Of a DNA stretch of 5,600 nucleotides, positions 1 to 4,937 are shown one piece after another. This DNA is from Deltaproteobacteria bacterium. Its GTDB lineage: Bacteria; Myxococcota; XYA12-FULL-58-9; JAUUZB01. The notes below the pieces were generated by a model. It did not search any database, was not told the origin of the DNA, and saw only the letters and a program-made list of their open reading frames with translations. The stretch spans positions 1 to 5,600 of the forward strand of contig JAUUZB010000347.1 in the NCBI GenBank assembly GCA_030590185.1, written 5' to 3'. How positions within the stretch are numbered: position 1 is the stretch's first letter; each line of letters opens with the position of its first letter. The translations under genes and the position numbers were made by a program.

Positions 1-1
1 C

Positions 2-658
2 CTTGGCGCCGAGCACGAGTGGCGCAGATTCGTGGAGCGGGCGTTCCGGCCGCCTCTGCTGCGGGGTTTGAGCGGAGTGTTCCGGAGCCCCGGGACGCCG
101 GAGTCGTTCATCAACCTCGAGGCGATCTGCCTCGAGCTCGAGGGCTACCTGGCTCGCTACCCCGACGCCCGGCTGCTCGCGCCCCTCGGGGTCGGCAATC
201 ATTTCGATCACGTTGAGCTCGCCCTCGCCGCCTTGCTCGTCACCTGGCGCGCCAAGGCCTTCGATCGGGTGGCCTTTTATGAAGATGCCTACGCCCTCGG
301 CACCCGTGTCCGGGCGCGCCACCCGGTGACCCGAGCTCGGATGTGGAAGGGGCGTGAGGCACCCGACCGGGTGAGCCTACGCGCCCGGGGGATGTTCAAC
401 CTGCTCGCCTGGTTTAGCCGCGGCCCGTCGGCCATGGAGCTGTTGCCCGCCGAAGCGCCTGACCTGACCTGGCGTTGCGAGGCGGTCCCGGGGATCGATG
501 TCGAGCGCAAACTCACCGCGGTCAATCTCTATGCCTCACAGGTGGCGATGTTGGGCGGACCCGAGGGCTGGGGGGCCAGCTTGCGCCGCTATCATCGCTA
601 CTGGCAGGGGGCCGAGCCGTTGTGGGTTGCCTCCCCACGCAGGCCTCCCTGTGGATGA
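2..658 (+). CDS. PIG-L/LmbE family deacetylase, C-terminal part (5' end outside window)
   Basis: The frame is open from the left edge to TGA at 656-658, giving about 218 visible residues. A GTG at 32 is only an internal codon, because the frame reads through it from upstream. The key signature is the Gly-Val-Gly-Asn-His-Phe-Asp-His stretch, with HFDH at 200-211. This matches the HxDH motif that supplies the last zinc-binding histidine in the PIG-L/LmbE/MshB family. Later family-like features are a Phe-Tyr-Glu-Asp segment near 274-285, a Lys-Leu-Thr-Ala...Tyr-Ala-Ser-Gln helix near 508-540, and a Gly-Ala-Glu-Pro-Leu-Trp ending. The N-terminal AHPDDE zinc motif must lie off the left edge. Family members are mostly cytoplasmic zinc hydrolases that remove N-acetyl groups from GlcNAc-type substrates; the substrate here cannot be told. 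An imperfect hairpin lies directly after the stop. The family call is fairly secure, the specific function unknown. Confidence 0.8.
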   Translation, partial: LGAEHEWRRFVERAFRPPLLRGLSGVFRSPGTPESFINLEAICLELEGYLARYPDARLLAPLGVGNHFDHVELALAALLVTWRAKAFDRVAFYEDAYALGTRVRARHPVTRARMWKGREAPDRVSLRARGMFNLLAWFSRGPSAMELLPAEAPDLTWRCEAVPGIDVERKLTAVNLYASQVAMLGGPEGWGASLRRYHRYWQGAEPLWVASPRRPPCG

Positions 659-659
659 T

Positions 660-682
660 GTCGACTGCTGACAGCATTCGAC
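660..682 (+). terminator. Imperfect hairpin just after the deacetylase stop
   Basis: The arms GTCGA (660-664) and TCGAC (678-682) pair. TGCT (666-669) and AGCA (673-676) then pair above a single C/T mismatch, leaving a GAC loop. The hairpin begins two bases after the stop codon. No T-run follows, so it is at best a weak intrinsic terminator or a 3'-end stabilising structure. It could also be chance. Confidence 0.3.
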
Positions 683-696
683 CCGTCTGATATCGA

Positions 697-726
697 TTGA
701 CATCGACCGTTTTTCTTAGATTTCAT
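697..726 (+). promoter_or_regulatory. Candidate sigma70-type promoter for the cysteine-rich lipoprotein gene
   Basis: A perfect TTGACA -35 box lies at 697-702. After an 18-bp spacer comes TTTCAT (721-726), which matches 4 of 6 positions of TATAAT. The region around it (708-733) is locally AT-rich in an otherwise GC-rich window. A start site near 733 would give a leader of about 80 nt. The -10 assignment is uncertain, and TAGAGT at 726-731 is an alternative with poor spacing. Confidence 0.4.
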
Positions 727-771
727 AGAGTTAGGGCTGGCGGGGATATTGCAGTTGGACAACGGGACTAG

Positions 772-783
772 CCGCGATCGCGG
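772..783. repeat. 12-bp perfect palindrome CCGCGATCGCGG in the lipoprotein leader
   Basis: The sequence is self-complementary over all 12 bases and contains the octamer GCGATCGC. It lies 17 bp before the Shine-Dalgarno of the lipoprotein gene. With no loop it is more likely a DNA-level site (repressor or methylation target, containing GATC) than an RNA hairpin, and in GC-rich DNA it may be chance. Confidence 0.35.
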
Positions 784-800
784 TACGCCCAGGGAACCGA

Positions 801-806
801 AGGAGG
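801..806 (+). promoter_or_regulatory. Shine-Dalgarno AGGAGG for the lipoprotein gene
   Basis: AGGAGG ends 7 nt before the ATG at 814. This near-ideal site fixes the start. The signal peptide that begins there supports it, and it suggests efficient translation. Confidence 0.85.
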
Positions 807-813
807 AGCTACC

Positions 814-873
814 ATGAGAATTTTGACCTGTATCTGTTTGCTCGGCGGCGTCGCGTTTGCGACCGCCGGTTGT
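814..873 (+). other. Lipoprotein signal peptide and lipobox
   Basis: Residues 1-20 comprise a one-arginine n-region, a hydrophobic stretch and the sequence Ala-Thr-Ala-Gly-Cys at 16-20. Cys20 is the expected lipidation site for signal peptidase II. Thr at -3 is less common than Leu but tolerated. A Thr/Asp/Glu-rich linker follows (about 21-50), as expected for a tether between lipid anchor and folded modules. Cys6 and Cys8 lie inside the signal peptide, which is unusual but harmless because it is removed. Confidence 0.75.
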
Positions 874-3219
874 GAGGCTACCGATCCCGGCACCGAGATC
901 GATCCAACGGACCAAACGACGACCCTGATGCTCGAGGGCAACAGCGACGGTGACCTCTCCTACTGCGATGCCGACGGTGAGTGCTACATTCTGCCGAACC
1001 CCGACGACTGTTCCGTCCTCACCGTGGAGGTGGACCTCACCACCGGCGAGACCTGTGAGGTCTGCACCGACTCGGCCGGCAGTGACGGCGCTGAGACCTG
1101 CACCGACACCCAGATCGCCTGCGTTCTGGTGACCGCCCCAGAACCCGATTGCGTGGTCTGCGCCCACGTGGGCGGCGCGGTGATCCACTCTACCTGCGTG
1201 GTGGAGGAGCCCACCGACTGCGAGGTCTTCGGCGACCCCGTCGGTGGCACCTGCCAGATCTGCTACAACGCGGCCGGCGACGTGATCCTCGACGAGTGCC
1301 CCGATTGCTCCCATATCGCGTGCCCCGACGTGGAGTGCCCGCTGGGCTTTGTCGGCATCACCGAGCCGGGTGAGTGTTGCGAGATCTGCCTGCCCGAGCC
1401 CGACTGCAACGAGGTTCCCTGCCCCGACGACGATTACCTGTTTGCCGACTGCCCGGAAGGCACGATGCTGGTCCGCGATCCTTCCGACTGCTGCAGCTAT
1501 GTCTGCGAGCCCACCGAGTGCCCCGACGTCACCGGCAGCTGGGATGGGATCCCCTGCGATGCTGGCATCGAGTGCCCCAATGGCGAGTGTAGCCCCGACG
1601 GATTCTGCCTGGGCTCAGAGCCCACCGACTGCCCGCCCGGCTACGAGCCGGACTTCTCCTTCCCCAACTGCGGCGCCTGCGTGCAGGTCAACGATGACCG
1701 CTGGTGCGAGAGCGACGCCGACTGCGGCGCCGACGAATTCTGCGCCCTCGATGACTGCTATTTCACCGAGGATTGCGGTTGCTATGACGAGTGCGACGCC
1801 ACCGGCGAGTGCTACACTTGGTGCTCCGACTGTGCCTGCTCCGGTGTTTGCCTGCCGAGCGATCCCGGTAGCTGCCCCGAGTACCCGCCGGTCGATTGCC
1901 TCGGCGATCTACTCTTCCCGGGCTTTGATGATGCCGGTTGCCCCTTGCCGCCGGTCTGTGTTTGCGATGACGGCATAATCACCTCCACCGGTGCGTGCGA
2001 GGATCCCTGTGCCTTCGTCGATTGCGCCGCCGTGATCATCGACTGCGAGCCGGGCTCTCACCTGGAGTTCGACTTTCCCTTCTGCTGCGGCGTCTGCGTG
2101 CCGGACGACTGCACCACCGCCTGCTCTGACACCGCCTGTGGGCCCGATCACACCTGCGAGGTAGGCCCCGACTGTGGAGCGATCTGCGTGCCTGCGGAGC
2201 GTTACTGTGCCGGCGACTACGAGTGCGCGAGCGGTGAGATCTGCAGCGTCGTGCTCGGCGACTGCATGGCCGATCCGGATTGCTTCGATGACAGCGGCGC
2301 TAGCACCTGCCCGGCGGTCTGTTTCGGCGTCTGCCTGCCCGAGCCGGAGCCCTACTGCACCAGCGACAGCGCCTGTCCCCCGGGCCACTTCTGCGAGCTG
2401 CCGCCCTGCGACTGTGGTGACCCCGCCGCCGGGACCTCCGATCCCGACTGCTTCTGCCCCGGTATCTGCGTGGCGGATCCCACCGGCAGCTGCACCAGCG
2501 ACTTCGACTGCGCTGAGGGCTTTGTCTGCGCCGTCGATTTTGGGGTTTGCGACACGGATCCCGCCGGCGGGACCGAGTTTTGTTACGGCACCTGCATCCC
2601 CGCCGCCCCCGAGTGCGATGGCGCCTGGCGCGACTGGAACGGCCTGTGCCGCGGCCCAGCCGACGACGTTCTCCCTGAGGAGTGCTGCTTCGGCCTGTGC
2701 GAGCCGGTCACCTGTGACCTCTGGTGTGAGTTTGGCTTCAAGCGCGACTCGGCGGGTTGTGAGTACTGCGAGTGCGCCGGGGCCGATGAGTGCTTGCCGG
2801 TGCTGTGCGATCTCTACTGCCCCTTCGGGTTCCAGGTGGACGCCAGCGGCTGTGAGTTCTGCTCCTGCAATACACTGGTTTGCGAGCCGGACAGCGGCGC
2901 CGGCACCGAGGCCTGCCCTCCGGGTTTCGTGTGCGCCGATGACCCCACCTGCGACACCACCACCGGCGATCCATGCCCGGGCATCTGCATCGATGACAGC
3001 ACCGTGCCCTGCGAGCCGGTCACCTGCACCCTTGCCTGCCCTTACGGCTTCACTACCAACTCCTACGGCTGCGAGATCTGCGAGTGCTACGAGATCCCGT
3101 GCGGTGGATTCATGGGCCTCCTGTGCCCGGACGGATCCCAATGTGTCGACGATTCGAGCGACACCTGCGACCCGGATGCCGGTGGGGCTGATTGCATGGG
3201 CTCGTGCCAGCCTCTCTAG
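814..3219 (+). CDS. Giant cysteine-rich modular lipoprotein with antistasin-like and VWC-like repeats
   Basis: This 801-residue protein has a short lipoprotein signal peptide: Arg2, a hydrophobic core at about 3-18, and a lipobox-like Thr-Ala-Gly-Cys ending at Cys20. Glu follows Cys20, so the E. coli Asp+2 retention signal is absent and outer-membrane or surface display is plausible. I count about 123 cysteines, one lysine and seven arginines, so the mature chain is very acidic. Visible modules in order are three related N-terminal repeats (66-96, 103-128, 136-162); two VWC-half-like repeats with a CC-x2/3-C ending (165-192, 198-231) and a third at 399-428; Dickkopf-like blocks with C-x5-C-x5-C starts (298-346, 465-507, 515-552, 560-594); antistasin-like repeats (629-654, 660-685, 733-758); and a related cysteine block at 690-725 plus a terminal one at 763-798. 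Such modules fold around disulfides, implying export and oxidation. No catalytic motif is visible. Adhesion, matrix or protease-inhibitor roles are inference only. It has its own promoter candidate, Shine-Dalgarno and terminator-like hairpin, so it is probably monocistronic. Confidence 0.93.
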   Translation: MRILTCICLLGGVAFATAGCEATDPGTEIDPTDQTTTLMLEGNSDGDLSYCDADGECYILPNPDDCSVLTVEVDLTTGETCEVCTDSAGSDGAETCTDTQIACVLVTAPEPDCVVCAHVGGAVIHSTCVVEEPTDCEVFGDPVGGTCQICYNAAGDVILDECPDCSHIACPDVECPLGFVGITEPGECCEICLPEPDCNEVPCPDDDYLFADCPEGTMLVRDPSDCCSYVCEPTECPDVTGSWDGIPCDAGIECPNGECSPDGFCLGSEPTDCPPGYEPDFSFPNCGACVQVNDDRWCESDADCGADEFCALDDCYFTEDCGCYDECDATGECYTWCSDCACSGVCLPSDPGSCPEYPPVDCLGDLLFPGFDDAGCPLPPVCVCDDGIITSTGACEDPCAFVDCAAVIIDCEPGSHLEFDFPFCCGVCVPDDCTTACSDTACGPDHTCEVGPDCGAICVPAERYCAGDYECASGEICSVVLGDCMADPDCFDDSGASTCPAVCFGVCLPEPEPYCTSDSACPPGHFCELPPCDCGDPAAGTSDPDCFCPGICVADPTGSCTSDFDCAEGFVCAVDFGVCDTDPAGGTEFCYGTCIPAAPECDGAWRDWNGLCRGPADDVLPEECCFGLCEPVTCDLWCEFGFKRDSAGCEYCECAGADECLPVLCDLYCPFGFQVDASGCEFCSCNTLVCEPDSGAGTEACPPGFVCADDPTCDTTTGDPCPGICIDDSTVPCEPVTCTLACPYGFTTNSYGCEICECYEIPCGGFMGLLCPDGSQCVDDSSDTCDPDAGGADCMGSCQPL
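1009..1299 (+). repeat. Three N-terminal cysteine repeats of unassigned family (residues 66-162)
   Basis: Residues 66-96, 103-128 and 136-162 share a layout: Cys, a short variable stretch, C-x2-C, then about 11 residues containing Ala or Gly, then Cys. The central pairs are Cys82/85, Cys113/116 and Cys147/150. I do not recognise this as a named domain. It may be the N-terminal half of a VWC-like module, because VWC-half-like repeats follow directly. Confidence 0.5.
2698..3087 (+). repeat. Three antistasin-like repeats (residues 629-654, 660-685, 733-758)
   Basis: Each unit has exactly the spacing C-x4-C-x3-C-x10-C-x2-C-x-C, with Gly-Phe after the third cysteine and Gly directly before the fourth. 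This is the layout of the antistasin-like domain known from leech and other animal protease inhibitors. Units one and two sit 31 residues apart. Unit three follows after a different cysteine block at 690-725. Units one and three share the 17-base start TGCGAGCCGGTCACCTG (2698 and 3010), suggesting fairly recent duplication or conversion. The position corresponding to the inhibitory P1 Arg30 of hirustasin is Asp635, Asp666 and Thr738. Confidence 0.75.
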
Positions 3220-3246
3220 TTCCCTGACCTCCTAGAGATCCTCCCG

Positions 3247-3285
3247 AGGGCCGGGGTCTGTCGAGCCTTGACAGACCCCGGCCCT
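3247..3285. terminator. Strong GC-rich hairpin, probable terminator of the lipoprotein gene
   Basis: GGGCCGGGGTCTGTC (3248-3262) pairs perfectly with 3270-3284 around a 7-nt loop. An extra A-T pair (3247/3285) makes a 16-bp stem. It begins about 28 nt after the TAG stop at 3217-3219. Only a short broken T-tract follows (TTCTC), so the + strand signal lacks the classic U-run. The length and perfection of the stem still make it the clearest terminator-like element here. The TTGACA inside the right arm is part of the stem, not a promoter. Confidence 0.75.
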
Positions 3286-3338
3286 TCTCACCTTCGAGCC
3301 ATGGGCATGGGGCTGAGGCCCTGGCGGCCACGATGGTG

Positions 3339-3350
3339 TAGACTGATTCG
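3339..3350 (+). promoter_or_regulatory. Candidate leaderless -10 element for the radical SAM gene
   Basis: TAGACT (3339-3344) fits the TANNNT form of a -10 box and matches 4 of 6 positions of TATAAT. Exactly 6 nt separate it from the GTG at 3351. No Shine-Dalgarno-like purine run lies in the 15 nt before the GTG. Together these suggest a transcript starting at or next to the start codon. No -35 box is visible at the expected distance. Confidence 0.3.
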
Positions 3351-4775
3351 GTGTCGGTTCTGCTGATCAACGCCCCCTACGACCCGGGGGGAAGCCTGGT
3401 GGCGCAGCTCCAGGCCCAGAGTGCTAGCAGCTTCACCAGCCCCAACCTGGCCCTCGGCTACCTGGCGGCGGCGTTGGTGGAGGCAGGCTTCGAGGTGCGG
3501 GTCTCGGATCCCGGCTTCGAGGCAACGCCGACCACGGAGCTCGTCGCGACCGTGACCCGTGAGGGGATCCGGCTGGTCGGGATCTCCTGCGTCACCGCCA
3601 CCTATCCGGCGGCGGTCGCGTTGGCGGGTGCGCTGCGCGCCGCGAATCCCGACCTCGTGATCATCGTTGGCGGCCACCACGTCACCTACCTGGACGAGGA
3701 GACCCTGGCCACCGGCGCCTTCGACGTCGTGGTGCGCGGCGAAGGCGAGCAGACCCTGCTCGAACTCGCCTGTTTCTTTTTGAGACAGTCAGGGGAGCTC
3801 GCCGATATCCCGGGCATCAGCTTCCGCGCCCCGGACGGCGCGACGGTGCGCAACCCGGCACGGCCAGCGACCCTCGACCTGAGCGCCTTGCCGCGGCCGG
3901 CCCGGGAATTGTTCGCGCCGGAACCCTACGCGGCGGCCCTCCATCAGGGAATCTCGATGGTGGCGTCCCGTGGCTGCTTTTACCGTTGCAGTTATTGCGC
4001 GGCCGGCGCGTTCAATCGCCGTGCCCGGTACCGGCCGGTCGACGACATCATCGCGGAGGTCGCGGCGATCCGGGCGCTCGGTTTCCCGATGGTTCGTTTC
4101 GTCGACGACAACCTGTTCGCCCGCCAGAGCTTCGTCGACCAGCTGCTGCCGCGTCTCGCCGAGCAGGATGTGATCTGGGCCGCCAACGTGGTGGCCACCG
4201 CGCGCATCGACCGCGCCCTTCTCCAACGCTGCAAAGACGCCGGGGCGATCGGCTTTTTCATCGGGGTCGAGTCTGGGTCGGATCGGATATTGGCTGAGGT
4301 GCGCCGGCCCAACCGGATCGCGACCGTGCTGCGGGTGGCCGAGGCGGTCCGCAGCCTCGACCTCACCCTCGAGGCGGCCTTGATGGTTGGTCACCCCGGG
4401 GAGACCGAGGAGACTCTGGCCGAGACCGAGGGGGTGGTCGATCAGCTGCGCGGTTGGGGTGCCTCGGTCTACGTGTCGGTGAGCACGCCGCTGCCTGGCA
4501 CCTACCTCTTTGACAACGCCGAGGCGCTCGGGGTGCGGATCCTGCACCGCCAATGGGAGCTCTACAACGGCGGGATGGGCGTGGCGGACACCCCGCACTT
4601 CACCGCGGCCCAGCTCACCTCCCTGCGCACCCGCATGCAGGCCCGGGCGAGCTTCGGGGACTCGCCGCTGCTCAACCTGATCGCTGGTTTTGACATCAAC
4701 GCCCTCGACCAGGGTGGCCCGCTCGGGGAGCTCGTCGGCACCATCGCGGGCTTGATCGGCAAGCTGCCGCGCTGA
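3351..4775 (+). CDS. B12-binding-domain radical SAM protein
   Basis: This 474-residue protein has the two-domain plan of cobalamin-binding radical SAM enzymes. The N-terminal Rossmann-like domain (about 1-150) begins Val-Leu-Leu-Ile-Asn-Ala-Pro and contains Gly-Gly-His-His (107-110) and Arg-Gly-Glu-Gly-Glu (129-133), typical of the family. I see no DxHxxG motif, so any cobalamin would be bound without a lower histidine ligand, as in several relatives. The radical SAM core starts near 200 with CFYRCSYC, whose Cys209, Cys213 and Cys216 form the CX3CX2C [4Fe-4S] site. It continues through VRFVDDN (248-254), GVESGS (305-310) and GHPGE (347-351). The last 75 residues show no extra domain. Chemistry in this group includes methyl transfer and ring rearrangements; the substrate here is unknown and no biosynthetic partner is adjacent. 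GTG at 3351 is the earliest possible start after an in-frame TAG (3339-3341), and it gives the usual family N-terminus. Confidence 0.92.
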   Translation: MSVLLINAPYDPGGSLVAQLQAQSASSFTSPNLALGYLAAALVEAGFEVRVSDPGFEATPTTELVATVTREGIRLVGISCVTATYPAAVALAGALRAANPDLVIIVGGHHVTYLDEETLATGAFDVVVRGEGEQTLLELACFFLRQSGELADIPGISFRAPDGATVRNPARPATLDLSALPRPARELFAPEPYAAALHQGISMVASRGCFYRCSYCAAGAFNRRARYRPVDDIIAEVAAIRALGFPMVRFVDDNLFARQSFVDQLLPRLAEQDVIWAANVVATARIDRALLQRCKDAGAIGFFIGVESGSDRILAEVRRPNRIATVLRVAEAVRSLDLTLEAALMVGHPGETEETLAETEGVVDQLRGWGASVYVSVSTPLPGTYLFDNAEALGVRILHRQWELYNGGMGVADTPHFTAAQLTSLRTRMQARASFGDSPLLNLIAGFDINALDQGGPLGELVGTIAGLIGKLPR

Positions 4776-4796
4776 CCCCGGGGTGGCGAGCTCGCC
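4775..4796. repeat. Two abutting palindromes after the radical SAM gene
   Basis: ACCCCGGGGT (4775-4784) and GGCGAGCTCGCC (4785-4796) are each perfectly self-complementary and touch end to end. The first overlaps the last base of the TGA stop. Two GTCGCC copies follow (4797-4808), offering alternative pairings with GGCGA. There is no T-run. They could be a weak termination or folding element or a protein-binding site, or simply a result of high GC. Confidence 0.3.
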
Positions 4797-4835
4797 GTCG
4801 CCGTCGCCTTGGCCGCTGGCGTGGTTGTGGACCGA

Positions 4836-4864
4836 TTGACACCCGCACCGGGCTCAGCTAGGCG
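4836..4864 (+). promoter_or_regulatory. Candidate promoter for the bamA-like gene
   Basis: A perfect TTGACA lies at 4836-4841. TAGGCG (4859-4864) sits after a 17-bp spacer but matches TATAAT at only two positions. The weak -10 could mean an activator-dependent promoter, or that only the -35 resemblance is real. The 162-bp gap before the gene supports an independent promoter somewhere in this stretch. Confidence 0.3.
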
Positions 4865-4925
4865 GATCGCGGTCGTGCGCGGCGCGGCCCCGGACGGGAC
4901 AGCCCAACGGGACGTGGATTCAATC

Positions 4926-4931
4926 AGGAGG
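4926..4931 (+). promoter_or_regulatory. Shine-Dalgarno AGGAGG for the bamA-like gene
   Basis: AGGAGG ends 6 nt before the ATG at 4938 and supports that start over later in-frame ATG codons. Confidence 0.85.
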
Positions 4932-4937
4932 CAGGCG

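Noticed and set aside
598..1314. 238-codon open frame on the - strand across the lipoprotein leader
   Set aside because: It spans the end of the deacetylase gene, the promoter region and the lipoprotein start, and encodes a low-complexity Ala/Gly/Val product. No start signal was seen.
1909..3141. 410-codon open frame on the - strand inside the lipoprotein gene
   Set aside because: It is antisense to a clearly coding frame and its product is an Ala/Gly/Val-rich mixture with no motif. Cysteine and acidic codons in GC-rich DNA rarely give stops on the opposite strand, which explains its length.
1009..3207. Regularly spaced short repeats suggesting a CRISPR array or minisatellite
   Set aside because: The repeats are protein-level cysteine modules with divergent DNA. 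There is no constant repeat with unique spacers.
814..3219. Metallothionein or multi-cluster ferredoxin reading of the cysteine-rich protein
   Set aside because: The lipoprotein signal implies export. The cysteine spacings match extracellular disulfide modules, and no ferredoxin-type CxxCxxCxxxC runs are present.
2174..3235. 353-codon + strand open frame overlapping the lipoprotein gene (also 1349-1978)
   Set aside because: It reads the cysteine codons out of frame, giving low-complexity Ala/Ser/Pro/Arg protein. There is no Shine-Dalgarno and no domain.
3268..3273. TTGACA as a -35 box for the radical SAM gene
   Set aside because: It lies inside the terminator stem and no -10-like sequence is present 16-18 bp downstream (CCTTCG region).
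3789..4598. 269-codon open frame on the - strand inside the radical SAM gene
   Set aside because: It is antisense to the frame carrying the CX3CX2C and other family motifs. The product is Arg/His/Gly-rich without recognisable features.
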